Positions 26,701 to 35,130 of a stretch of DNA of 64,000 nucleotides are shown here, piece by piece. The notes under the pieces are model-generated. The model was given only the letters and a program-made list of their open reading frames with translations, searched no databases and was not told where the DNA came from. Positions within the stretch are counted from its first letter, which is position 1. Each line of letters begins with the position of its first letter. The translations under genes and the position numbers were made by a program. The DNA is from JBALVT01 sp045110675 (GTDB lineage: Bacteria; Pseudomonadota; Gammaproteobacteria; Pseudomonadales; Halieaceae): the NCBI GenBank assembly GCA_045110675.1, contig JBGCGJ010000051.1, positions 3,775 through 67,774 on the forward strand, written 5' to 3'.

Positions 26701-28362
26701 CAGGTTTGGTGAGTTGCCTACGTATCCTCGCAGCGACATAACAAGCTCTTCCCGAATGGGGTCGATTGGAGGATTGGTCACCTGGGCAAACAGCTGTTTG
26801 AAATAGTTGGACAGCGGCTGCGTTTGGTCCGATAAAATTGCCAGAGGTGTGTCTGTACCCATTGACCCCAGAGGCTCTTTGGCAGTATTGACCATTTGCG
26901 TGAAAATAATATTGAGATCTTCATTGGTATAGCCAAACGCTTTTTGCATCTTTCGCAAATTGGTGAGCGGTGGCTGGGCGGTGGACGCGCTGGGCGTGGC
27001 CAATTCGCTCAGCAGTATCTTCCCTTCACGAAGCCATTGACCGTATGGCTGGGAGGAACAGATCTCTTTCTTGAGTTCGTCGTCGGTGATGATGCAGCCC
27101 TTTTCCAGGTCAGCAATAAAAATCTTTCCGGGCTTCAATCGGCCCTTTTTGACAACTGTTGACTGATCAACACACAGGGCACCCGTCTCCGAACCCATGA
27201 TTAAAGTGCCGTCATCAGTCAATAGATAGCGTGATGGGCGTAGTCCATTTCGATCCAGGGTGGCTCCGATCATTTTGCCATCAGTAAAGGAAATTGACGC
27301 AGGACCATCCCAAGGCTCCATAATGCAGGCATAGTATTCATAGAAAGCGCGCTTCACCGGGTCCATGTTCTCCTGGGTCTGCCAAGCCTCTGGCACCACC
27401 ATCATCATCACCTGAGCCAATGGTCTACCGCTGAGAACCAACAATTCAATCGCCATATCGAGGTTCGCTGAATCGGAGTTACTGCGATTTGAAATAGGAA
27501 GTAGCATTTTCAATTCGGCATCGGAGAAATTAATTGACTTAAACATCGCCTCTCGAGCGTTCATCCAGTTGATATTGCCTTGGACTGTATTGATCTCTCC
27601 GTTGTGAGACAAATAGCGGAACGGCTGGGCACGATGCCATGCTGGAAAAGTATTGGTTGAAAAACGCGAATGGAACATCGCCAAGCCGGAGGTTACATCC
27701 TCATCTTGAAGATCCAGATAATACTGTCTCACCTGTGCGGTCGTGAATTGGCCTTTGTAGACGATAGTGCTGGCGGACATAGAGACGACGTAAAATTCAT
27801 CCACTTTGTTAGCGATGGTGTCGTTGATGGTATGCGCCACATATTTACGCAAGATAAAGAGTTTTCGCTCAAATTCCTGTGCGCTTAAGCCTTCGGGTTT
27901 TTCAATAAACACTTGTTCAATCTGTGGCTCACTCTCAACGGCAGCCGCACCCAGCATGGAATTATCAGATGGCACTGGACGGTAACCCAATAAGCCGAGA
28001 CCCAACTCGTCCATGGCGTCGTTGAGAACTTTGCGGCACTTCTCGGCTTGTTCAGCGCCGGAAGGGAAGAACAACATTCCCACCCCATAGTTACCCGCCG
28101 CCGGTAGTGTCATACCCTGATTGTTCACTTGAGCGGCAAAAAAGTCATGGGGAATTTGGATTAGAATACCGGCGCCATCGCCACTGCGAACATCAAAGCC
28201 AGTTCCACCGCGGTGCTCCATGCAGCTCAACATGGTCAGCGCATTTTCAATAATATCGTGGGACTTTTTGCCCTGGAGGTTGGTAACAAACCCAATACCA
28301 CAGCTATCGCGTTCGAATTCAGCACGATACAAACCACGAGAATTATTACTAATGCTATTCAT
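23755..28362 (-). CDS. gltB: Glutamate synthase (NADPH) large subunit
   Basis: A 1535-residue alpha subunit of GOGAT. The catalytic cysteine of the class II glutamine amidotransferase domain is in RDSCGIGF (position 21), exposed after removal of a short propeptide. The FMN-binding synthase domain follows (GEGGEDPIRFKPLENGDSMI, AGHDGGTGASPLSSIKHAG). The 3Fe-4S cysteines are in CIMMRKCHLNTCPVG, and the C-terminal GxGxG beta-helix domain ends the protein. I chose the ATG at 28362 because AGGAAG lies 7 nt upstream and it gives the usual propeptide length; a start at 28434 adds a leader unlike the family. It is the first gene of the gltBD operon and central to ammonium assimilation. Confidence 0.98.
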   Translation of the reverse strand: MNSISNNSRGLYRAEFERDSCGIGFVTNLQGKKSHDIIENALTMLSCMEHRGGTGFDVRSGDGAGILIQIPHDFFAAQVNNQGMTLPAAGNYGVGMLFFPSGAEQAEKCRKVLNDAMDELGLGLLGYRPVPSDNSMLGAAAVESEPQIEQVFIEKPEGLSAQEFERKLFILRKYVAHTINDTIANKVDEFYVVSMSASTIVYKGQFTTAQVRQYYLDLQDEDVTSGLAMFHSRFSTNTFPAWHRAQPFRYLSHNGEINTVQGNINWMNAREAMFKSINFSDAELKMLLPISNRSNSDSANLDMAIELLVLSGRPLAQVMMMVVPEAWQTQENMDPVKRAFYEYYACIMEPWDGPASISFTDGKMIGATLDRNGLRPSRYLLTDDGTLIMGSETGALCVDQSTVVKKGRLKPGKIFIADLEKGCIITDDELKKEICSSQPYGQWLREGKILLSELATPSASTAQPPLTNLRKMQKAFGYTNEDLNIIFTQMVNTAKEPLGSMGTDTPLAILSDQTQPLSNYFKQLFAQVTNPPIDPIREELVMSLRGYVGNSPNLLEETPEHCHKLEISQPVLTNEELRKVQYIDNNHLQAKTIDINFRATGNPGELKIGIDRLCQHAKDAVTDGYSLLVLSDRGIDTDHAAIPSLLATAAVHHFLIREGLRAKADIILEAADIRETHQFATVLGYGAAAVNPYLALETLYHLRDEGIIGADLSNEQIVAKYIKAVGSGLLKIFSKMGVSTLQSYQGAQIFEALGINSEVIDHYFTGTISRIEGIGLDEIAEETLSRHREGFPPKNRIAADDLLKSGGNYAWRHDGERHLFNPTTIRLLQHSTASNNKEQFKEYANVVDTQSKEAFTLRGLLEFAPGHKSIPLEEVEPAENIFKRFASGAMSFGSISWEAHTTLAIAMNRIGGKSNSGEGGEDPIRFKPLENGDSMISRIKQVASGRFGVTSYYLANADELQIKMAQGAKPGEGGQLPGHKVDAWIGRVRGSTPGVGLISPPPHHDIYSIEDLSQLIFDLKNANREARVNVKLVSEAGVGTIASGVCKGYADVVLIAGHDGGTGASPLSSIKHAGLPWELGLAETHQTLVRNKLRSRITVQTDGQLKTPRDLAIATLLGAEEWGVATAALVVQGCIMMRKCHLNTCPVGIATQDKELRGRFAGQADIVVNFFTMMAEGLREIMAELGYRTVNEMVGQTQSLKVLENVDHWKYKGVDLSPLLFKEDCTGNETLYCSTKQKHLIDDIIDRQMMADAKEALENKTPVNLEYSVVNTDRTIGAMLSNEISKKYDAEGLPENTIRVKFSGSAGQSFGCFSAKGLRFELEGDANDYFGKGLSGANLVVYPDKEAKFAPSENILIGNVAFFGATGGKAFIRGVAGERFCVRNSGATAVVEGVGDHGCEYMTGGKAVVLGPTGRNFAAGMSGGIAYVLDDQKDFASKCNMEMVELEKLENPEDIADLKAMITEHKENTQSDVAAALLADWPIAQKRFVKVMPVDYKRMQGYMDHARSTNKFETEYDVAVEAFDMHLENLAAQKA

Positions 28363-28957
28363 ACACAAACTTCCTATAAAATTAATGCCGTACATCACAG
28401 ACTGTGGACTATCGAAAAAAACCTCAGGGTGCAATTCCTACGCAGCTCCACGCAAAACCGGTCAATCTCAACAACGATAAAACACAGCCTTTTTTCATAT
28501 TTAACCGTCATAAAAGTCCCGAAAGTCTCGTTCAGGTTAGAAACCATACGATCAGGAATTTTCTACGGTGCGACTAGATATACCCTGCAGGCTGTAATTA
28601 CGCCTTACTGCGGGAAGCCGCCTCTAATTGGAGCCGTAACCACAGCGTGAATGCACTTTGGTGATCAAAGCCGAAAAAACGCTAAACTCTTGACACAGAA
28701 GGAAAAAGTCGTTCTCTGTCACAAATCAGGTAGAAAAATCCCCCACCCTTTTTCGAGCCCGCTATTTGATAACATTTTGAGGAAAAAGAACAGCCCCAAT
28801 CACTCTAGAAACTATTGGCCTAACGGGCGTCAGGATGGTAGTAACCGGGATTGAGGCCGGGACATCTGAGACGATTTTCCGGCCATCAGTTGCAGAGAGT
28901 CGCGAGCGGGTGGAACAGCGGCCCCAGTAAATCCAAACCGGGGCGACCGCTCTATCC
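28363..28957. other. Intergenic region between gltB and the TonB receptor gene
   Basis: No gene is supported in these 595 nt. The region should hold the gltBD promoter, but I cannot place it. At 28917-28951 the arms AGCGG/CCGCT and CCCC/GGGG can form an interrupted hairpin just after the receptor gene on the minus strand. It lacks a T-tract and may be a weak terminator. Confidence 0.45.
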
Positions 28958-31486
28958 CTAGAACTCTTTTCTAACGCCTAGCACCATATGGCGCGGGGCG
29001 CGGTAGGAGACTTCGTTGCAACCGCACAGTGTAGCCAGGTCGAAACCCTGGACACCAGCACGCTCATCGGTGGCGTTGCGAAGAGCGAGGCTCACTGACC
29101 ATGGGGCCTCTGTTCCGCTTTCCCAGTTCACCAGAGCATTGACCATGGTATATGAGTCAAACTTATCTGCGTCGAAGTTGCGCAGATTGTAGAAAAACTC
29201 ATCGGAGTAACTGACATCACCCTGCACCGTCATCGTGCCCCCCAACATATCCCAGCCGTAGCGAGCCATGGCGAAGGCTTGAAACTCAGGGGTATACGTT
29301 GGCTCTACATCAATGGTTCCAAGAGGCGACCCGCTTCGCAAGGGCAAATCCTCAATTTCCGCATCGACATAAGAAGCGCTCAGTATCAGATCCAGTCCGT
29401 CTATAGGGCTGGTAAGAACTTCTAATTCAAGACCGAAGGTCTCGGCATCTTTGTTCAGTGACACCCCGCCGACCCCTACGAACAAAAACGCCTGATAGTC
29501 TTCGTAATCGTAGTAATAAGCAGAACCGTTGATTCTGGTAGCGCCGTCATGCAGGGTCGCCTTGAAACCCACCTCATAAGCGGTCAAGACTTCTTCATCG
29601 TAAGGTAAGCCAGCATTGGCGCCAGAGCCAAGATAAGCCCCTAGCAACGGTGCGTTAAAGCTACCGGCCTTGACCCCGCGATTGATACCCGCGTAGAGCA
29701 GCAGGTCATCGCTGTGGCGATAATCCAACTGTAATTTGCCCGCCCATAGACTGTCAGAGGTATCGTCTTCAAAGAAGAATGGATCGCCCGCACCGGACGC
29801 ATCTGGCAGAAATGCCGATACATCTCGTGTGATCACTCCATTGCCACCGGAGGGTGCGATGCCAATACCGATTTCGAAATCCTTCTCTTCACGCATGAGG
29901 CGCAGGCCACCGATGACGGAAAACTTGTCGCTCAATTTGTATTCGTACTGACCGAAGGCGCTGTAGGAATCGGTTTCCAAATTCGCGATCGTGACGATAT
30001 CAGCCGGAAGGGCCACCGTACCAAAGATACTCTGCGCCGGTGCCTTGAGCCCATTGAAAGAATCTGTATCGATGTTCAGATAGTACAATCCAAATACCCA
30101 GTCTGACCTTTCAGATGAGCCCGTCAATCGCAGTTCCTGGGTGAAACTACTGGCATCCACCGCGCCAAAGTTAGCCAGCTGATTGACCGGTGCTGAATCC
30201 ACATCGATAAACAAAAGTTTTTCGTAGTCTTTATAATCCGTTATCGACACGAAATTCAGCCCATCGTTAATATCGTAATCCACCCTCGCATTCAGGCCAT
30301 TGGCTTCAGTGGAACCTTGATCATCAAAGGCGAAGTCGCTGGAAAAGGTAAAATCGTCACCATCTGGATCGATGTAGCCAAAGAAATCAGTCCCCGCTCC
30401 CTGGCGCTCACACAAGCCGATGGCCGCGCAATTACCGGGGCCAAAGGGGTTATCGGTAAAACCGTCCCCCCCGCCGTCAGCGCCATTGTCAACACCGTTT
30501 TCCGTTAGTATGGAAATTCGCGATTCGCCGGCGGGTATATCAATAACGTTATAAACCTCAGTCCTCAGATCGCCAAAAAATGGGAAGTCAGCGCTGGGGA
30601 CAGCTTCTCCGATCGCAATAGTCGGTTTAGATTGATAGGGCCCGGTACTCACCTCAGTGTCGGCGTAGTTTGCCGACAGCGATATCTCCAGGTCGTCGCT
30701 GGGACGGAAGGCGAGTGTCAAACGCGCAGCAACGGTTTCATCGTCACCCAGGTCGGCACCAGCGCCAGAGCCCGGTGAGCCAATATTAAAACCGGGGTTA
30801 CCGAATACATCAAAGTCTGGGGCACCCTCGGGATAGCGGTTTTCCAGATACGGGTCCTGCTCGTTGTAGCGAGCCGCCACGCGAAAGGCAACGGTATCTG
30901 AAATCGGTCCGCCAAATGCACCTTCAACAGTGTAACCACTGGCATCGTTTGGGGTATCGAACAGGGTATAGTCCGCATTGACATAACCTTCGAATTCCTC
31001 AAAAGAGGGACGGGTAGAGAAGTAATTGACAACGCCCCCCGTCGCATTTCTACCAAACAGAGTTCCCTGGGGACCTTTGAGAATTTCGACACGCTCGATA
31101 TCGAGCACGGCAAAAGTCTGTGCCTGGGCGATGGCTATGTAACCTTCGTCGAGATACACAGCATTAGGCGATTCGATGATGTCGTTAAAATCATTCTGAG
31201 TGACACCCCGAATAGTAAATTGCACATTCTGCCCTGCCAGGTTGCCGCTGATATGAACACCCGGGGTAAAGGCCGCGACGTCAAAACTGGAAGTCACGTT
31301 AAATGCCCGAAGTTGCTCGGCGTTAAACGCTGTGACGGCAATACCCACATCCTGCAGACTCTGTTCTCGTTTCTGTGCGGTCACCACAATTTCTTCAAGA
31401 ACACTCTGCGCTGCCGATTGCACTGCAAACGTTCCGGTAATTGCCATAACAGCACCGACTAACAATTTTTGCTTTGTGATCATCAT
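28958..31486 (-). CDS. TonB-dependent outer membrane receptor
   Basis: An 842-residue outer-membrane receptor. A signal peptide (KQKLLVGAVMAITGTFAVQSAAQ) is followed by the TonB box region EEIVVTAQKR and the plug domain (GVHISGNLAGQNVQFTIRGV, VEILKGPQGTLFGRNATGGVVNY). A 22-strand barrel follows and ends in an aromatic terminal strand (VRKEF). The ATG at 31486 is preferred over an in-frame GTG at 31498. The plug is of the type common in marine and sphingomonad receptors for organic substrates rather than classical siderophores. The ligand is not evident. It lies next to the NmrA/MarR genes and the ring-cleavage operon, so aromatic uptake is possible but unproven. Confidence 0.95.
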   Translation of the reverse strand: MMITKQKLLVGAVMAITGTFAVQSAAQSVLEEIVVTAQKREQSLQDVGIAVTAFNAEQLRAFNVTSSFDVAAFTPGVHISGNLAGQNVQFTIRGVTQNDFNDIIESPNAVYLDEGYIAIAQAQTFAVLDIERVEILKGPQGTLFGRNATGGVVNYFSTRPSFEEFEGYVNADYTLFDTPNDASGYTVEGAFGGPISDTVAFRVAARYNEQDPYLENRYPEGAPDFDVFGNPGFNIGSPGSGAGADLGDDETVAARLTLAFRPSDDLEISLSANYADTEVSTGPYQSKPTIAIGEAVPSADFPFFGDLRTEVYNVIDIPAGESRISILTENGVDNGADGGGDGFTDNPFGPGNCAAIGLCERQGAGTDFFGYIDPDGDDFTFSSDFAFDDQGSTEANGLNARVDYDINDGLNFVSITDYKDYEKLLFIDVDSAPVNQLANFGAVDASSFTQELRLTGSSERSDWVFGLYYLNIDTDSFNGLKAPAQSIFGTVALPADIVTIANLETDSYSAFGQYEYKLSDKFSVIGGLRLMREEKDFEIGIGIAPSGGNGVITRDVSAFLPDASGAGDPFFFEDDTSDSLWAGKLQLDYRHSDDLLLYAGINRGVKAGSFNAPLLGAYLGSGANAGLPYDEEVLTAYEVGFKATLHDGATRINGSAYYYDYEDYQAFLFVGVGGVSLNKDAETFGLELEVLTSPIDGLDLILSASYVDAEIEDLPLRSGSPLGTIDVEPTYTPEFQAFAMARYGWDMLGGTMTVQGDVSYSDEFFYNLRNFDADKFDSYTMVNALVNWESGTEAPWSVSLALRNATDERAGVQGFDLATLCGCNEVSYRAPRHMVLGVRKEF

Positions 31487-31762
31487 TTGCACCTTCACTC
31501 TTTTATTGATTATGTAATTCGACTCTTTGTGACTAAATCACCTTCCAACTAAAGTGGGGCAGTCACAGCCCTTTTTCAAAATTGATACCAGCCAGTCTCG
31601 CTCCCGAACCAAGCTATCAATAACAGGAGGTAGCGACAAGTTAAGGCAAAGCTCCGGCAACCGAAAGGTATGCGACGCTCAATACCTTATACTCTTCCCC
31701 TACCCTACCTAACTGACTACTCTCCTTTTAATATCGACTTTACCGAACAATCCCATCGAGGC

Positions 31763-32662
31763 TCAGCCTGTAAACTCTTTCGCGTGGTCGGCTACGAACT
31801 GGCTAAACAATCGAGGCTTTCTACCCATTACCTGCTCTAAAGTGGGAGTAATTCCGGCGCTCGCATTCTCAGCGATGCTCGCAAACAGTGCGGATTGCGC
31901 ATCGATATACCAATCGCTTTGACCCAGGCTGCTCATTTGTTGTCTGAATACGGCGGTATCAATATCAACATATTCCACCGGTTTGCGCAGTCGCTCAGAA
32001 ATTATGCTGGCCAAATTATCGAAGGACAAACTCTCGGAACCAGAAATTTCCAGGCATTGACCAAAATAGTCCGCATCTCCCAAAACTTTTAAGACAACTT
32101 CAGCGACATCACGCGTGTCTATTGCACCGACAGATCCAAATTTCATTGGCAGTGGGATAACACCGTCAGATTTGATCGGATCACTTAAATGCAGAAGGTT
32201 CTGCATAAAGAAGTTCGGTCGTATATGAGTGTACGGAATCCCCGAAGATTCGATATAGGATTCAGCTTGTCCGTGGCAGCGCTTCAGCTCAATCGGCGAG
32301 TTTTCGTCTGCACCTAATGCTGACATCTTCACCAAGTGTTGGACACCACTGGTAAGCGCGGCATCTACAAAGCGCCTTTCGCAGTCATATTGATCAGGTG
32401 TATTAGCCATCAGTAAGAATGCGGCATCAACACCGGCAAGGGCCGCCTCAAGGCTGGCTGAATCATTGAAATCCGCCAGGACAAATTCGCCGGACTCACC
32501 TTGGCCACCGCCGCGCACGAGTTGCGGATTCCTGGTCATGAAACAACAGTCCAGCAACGTGCCTGGGAGGGCTTCCAAGATTGCGCTGCCCACCTGGCCT
32601 GTACAGCCCGTCAGTAATGCCTTCACTTGGCTTTCTCTTGATTTCGAATCGCTTTTTGACAA
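31763..32662 (-). CDS. NmrA-type NAD(P)-binding protein (atypical SDR)
   Basis: A 299-residue atypical short-chain dehydrogenase/NmrA-family protein. The N-terminal Rossmann motif ALLTGCTGQVGSAIL is clear, and SALGADENSPIELKRCHGQAESYIESSGIPYTHIRPNFFMQNLL is typical of the HSCARG/NmrA group, which lacks the classical YxxxK catalytic pair. Such proteins act either as reductases or as redox-sensing regulators. It follows the MarR gene by 7 nt and is surely co-transcribed with it, so it may be the MarR target or part of the adjacent catabolic function. Confidence 0.88.
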   Translation of the reverse strand: MSKSDSKSRESQVKALLTGCTGQVGSAILEALPGTLLDCCFMTRNPQLVRGGGQGESGEFVLADFNDSASLEAALAGVDAAFLLMANTPDQYDCERRFVDAALTSGVQHLVKMSALGADENSPIELKRCHGQAESYIESSGIPYTHIRPNFFMQNLLHLSDPIKSDGVIPLPMKFGSVGAIDTRDVAEVVLKVLGDADYFGQCLEISGSESLSFDNLASIISERLRKPVEYVDIDTAVFRQQMSSLGQSDWYIDAQSALFASIAENASAGITPTLEQVMGRKPRLFSQFVADHAKEFTG

Positions 32663-32669
32663 TCTTTAC

Positions 32670-33236
32670 TCATCGGCTTTCTTCCGGAGTGACCGGGCTA
32701 TAGGTCGCTGAGATTCTAGCTGCATCATCATAAATTCCAGTCAACAGACTAAGAAGATCGTTGGCGGCATGCAGCTTTTCATCAATATGGTCGATAAAGT
32801 TGGTCTTTTCGGTCAGCAGTAATGCGCGCATTTCCGCATAGCGCTCGACGATCACACTACCAGTTTCGGTAATGTCGTAGGTGTAGGTTTTACCCCGAGG
32901 CTCCTTATTTTTTAACACCAAGCCCTCACCCTGTAATTTTCGCAATGTGTACTGAACATTGGCTATATCGTCCCTATTTAACTGTCTGGCGAGTGACGTC
33001 GAAGTCTGCGGATTGTGTTGCATCGACACGACGTGTAACAACACCAGCTCCTGGAAGTTCAGATTCTTGTTACCGGCCAAGGATCCCAACTGCTGGCAGC
33101 TGCGTTCGAAGGCACTATAAAAACGAATGATAGCCCACTCAAATTCGGTGGTCGTAATCGAGTGGTCGTCGCCGCCCAGTCGCCACTTTCTATGCAGCAT
33201 GTCCTGCTCTGGCGAATCATTGGGTTTTTTGGTCAT
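32670..33236 (-). CDS. MarR-type winged-helix regulator
   Basis: A 188-residue winged-helix regulator. The DNA-binding part is visible as LNFQELVLLHVVSMQHNPQTSTSLARQLNRDDIANVQYTLRKLQGEGLVLKNKEPRGKTYTYDITETG (about 60-130), flanked by helices for dimerisation. It starts at 33236 and is divergent from the ring-cleavage operon beginning at 33474. It precedes the NmrA gene by 7 nt. It is the obvious candidate regulator of the catabolic operon, sensing a substrate or intermediate. That role is inferred from position. Confidence 0.87.
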   Translation of the reverse strand: MTKKPNDSPEQDMLHRKWRLGGDDHSITTTEFEWAIIRFYSAFERSCQQLGSLAGNKNLNFQELVLLHVVSMQHNPQTSTSLARQLNRDDIANVQYTLRKLQGEGLVLKNKEPRGKTYTYDITETGSVIVERYAEMRALLLTEKTNFIDHIDEKLHAANDLLSLLTGIYDDAARISATYSPVTPEESR

Positions 33237-33317
33237 GTAGGGCCAGTTAATCCGTATTTTATAGTTCTGCTGCTCGATTACAGGATGATCTGATTATACG
33301 GTTTCAGGCGCGAAATC

Positions 33318-33361
33318 AGAGCATCAAAGGTTGACCCTTAGAGCATGAAAAGTTGACCTCA
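33318..33361. promoter_or_regulatory. 22-bp tandem direct repeat in the divergent promoter region
   Basis: AGAGCATCAAAGGTTGACC begins at 33318 and AGAGCATGAAAAGTTGACC begins at 33340. They match at 17 of 19 positions with a 22-bp period, so both face the same side of the helix. They lie between the MarR gene (33236) and the catabolic operon (33474). TATAGT at 33380-33385 could be a -10 element, with no well-spaced -35. The repeat is a good candidate for regulator binding. The binding protein is not known. Confidence 0.6.
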
Positions 33362-33473
33362 GGTGCAGCTGCGAGCAAGTATAGTCTAGATTAGATATAA
33401 GTTGCATTGAAATTCAATTGAAAATATATTGATCGACCTGACTTGCTACTGCTGATCCAGGCAGAGGTAAAAT

Positions 33474-34226
33474 ATGAAGAAGATCAAAATGATCATGCCT
33501 GTGCCTATGCCCCCTGCCGCTCTGGCAGCGTTTGAGGCGCAGGTGCCACCCTCCCTCAAGAGGCAAGACGTCAAGATAGATTTTGTTGCTGTAAAAGAAG
33601 GGGCAAAAATTCTGGACTCCCACTACGAAATGACTTTGGCGGATGCTTTTGTTTTGGAAGCGGGAATGAAGTCAGAAGACGAGAATTACGATGCTGTCTG
33701 TATCAATTCGATGAGTGACTCCGGTCTATCGGCCCTGCGCTCCAGGCTAACCATTCCTGTGGTGGGCCCGGGGCAAAGCTGCCTACTCACCGCATGCATG
33801 CTGGGAGATCGATTCTCGGTGCTAACCATGTGGGATGAGTGGACACCGATGTACAAAAAGACGATACGCGAACAGGGTCTATCACATCGCCTCGCTTCCA
33901 TCCGCTCAATCGATGTACGTCCCGATACCCAGGAATTACTCGCTGGAAAAGAAGATATCGTTTTCGCCAAGCTCGAAGCAGAAGGTTTGGCTGCGATCGA
34001 GAACGACGGAGCAGACGTGCTTATTCTAGGATCAACTACCATGCATCAATCTCATCAATACCTGGCGGACAAATTGCCCGTGCCCGTACTCAACCCCGGA
34101 CTGGTCTCTCTGAAGTTATGTGAAATGCTAGTCGACCTGGGGCTTACTCACAGTAAGCGCAGCTATCCGTCACCAGAAGTAATCAATGACCAGGTGTTTG
34201 ATAGTGTAAACCCACAGGCATTTTGA
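33474..34226 (+). CDS. Asp/Glu/hydantoin racemase-fold protein lacking both catalytic cysteines
   Basis: A 250-residue member of the Asp/Glu racemase superfamily (hydantoin racemase, maleate isomerase, arylmalonate decarboxylase). The fold is recognisable in DAVCINSMSDSGLSALRSRLTIPVVGPGQS and DVLILGSTTMHQSHQYLADKLPVPVLNPGLVSLKL. The family's first cysteine (IACFxDPGL) aligns with Ser79 and the second (LGCxxM) with Ser187, so neither catalytic cysteine is present. It is thus unlikely to be a normal two-base racemase, and an isomerase, decarboxylase or lyase variant is possible. It is the first gene of the ring-cleavage operon, 39 nt before the hydrolase. AGAGGTAAAAT precedes the ATG. Confidence 0.82.
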   Translation: MKKIKMIMPVPMPPAALAAFEAQVPPSLKRQDVKIDFVAVKEGAKILDSHYEMTLADAFVLEAGMKSEDENYDAVCINSMSDSGLSALRSRLTIPVVGPGQSCLLTACMLGDRFSVLTMWDEWTPMYKKTIREQGLSHRLASIRSIDVRPDTQELLAGKEDIVFAKLEAEGLAAIENDGADVLILGSTTMHQSHQYLADKLPVPVLNPGLVSLKLCEMLVDLGLTHSKRSYPSPEVINDQVFDSVNPQAF

Positions 34227-34265
34227 GCATTGTACTGGACCCCGTCTTCAACCTAGGAGCACTGC

Positions 34266-35102
34266 ATGAGCGACAACCCTGAAATATCCAAAAGCCTCGA
34301 AACCTGTGGCTACATGACTAACTATCACGACTGGGGAGAGGGAGACGGAGTGCTTTTGCTACACGGTTCCGGTGCGGGAGTTTCAGCATGGGCCAACTGG
34401 CGCGGTATGTTACCGCTGCTATCTCCCGAGTTTCGAGTCATCGCACCCGACTTGGTCGGTTTCGGCTACACAGAAACACCTGCCGATTTTCAGTTTGAAT
34501 TCATGCAGAGCTGGATAGATCAAGTTATGGCCCTGCTTGATGGCTTGGGTATTGAACGTATCCACGTACTTGGGAACTCCTTTGGTGGAGCGCTCGCCAT
34601 GTGGCTGGCGTCGCAACACCCAGATCGCTTTAGTCGTCTGATTCTTATGGGCCCCGGAGGATGGCCGGCTAAAGTCAATAACAATCTCAAAGAACTGTGG
34701 GCTTACAAGCCCTCCGTTGCAAACATGAAAAAAATCATGGATATCATGGCTTTTGATCGATCGCTGGTGACAGATGAATTGGCAGAGCTGCGCTACAAAG
34801 CGACGATGCGTCCCGGCGCTCAGGAAACCTTTGAAAGAGTATTTCCAGAACCCCATCAGCGTTGGTTAGACGCACAGGTTCTTACAGTTGACCAGCTGCA
34901 GCAGCTCGACAACGAAACACTAATTATTCATGGCCGCGACGACATTGTGGTAGACCCTGAGGTGTCGCTCAACCTTCATCAACATATCAAGAATTCCCAA
35001 TTACATTTTTTTGGCAATTGTGGACATTGGACGCAAATAGAGCATGCCAACAGGTTCCAGCAGTTGGTCCAGAACTTCTTACTCGAGTCTAAGTCGGACT
35101 AA
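34266..35102 (+). CDS. Alpha/beta hydrolase, meta-cleavage product hydrolase type
   Basis: A 278-residue C-C bond hydrolase resembling BphD, HsaD and CarC, which cleave the product of extradiol ring opening. The oxyanion segment HGSGAGVSAWANWR, the nucleophile S105 in GNSFGG, an Asp in HGRDDIVV (about 225-226) and H254 in GNCGHWTQIEHA make up the expected triad with family-specific surroundings. It lies 28 nt before the Rieske oxygenase gene and in the same operon as a BphC-type dioxygenase, which supports the role strongly. The side chain released depends on the unknown substrate. Confidence 0.9.
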   Translation: MSDNPEISKSLETCGYMTNYHDWGEGDGVLLLHGSGAGVSAWANWRGMLPLLSPEFRVIAPDLVGFGYTETPADFQFEFMQSWIDQVMALLDGLGIERIHVLGNSFGGALAMWLASQHPDRFSRLILMGPGGWPAKVNNNLKELWAYKPSVANMKKIMDIMAFDRSLVTDELAELRYKATMRPGAQETFERVFPEPHQRWLDAQVLTVDQLQQLDNETLIIHGRDDIVVDPEVSLNLHQHIKNSQLHFFGNCGHWTQIEHANRFQQLVQNFLLESKSD

Positions 35103-35130
35103 AACATTATCTTAGTGCAGGAGAAACCTC

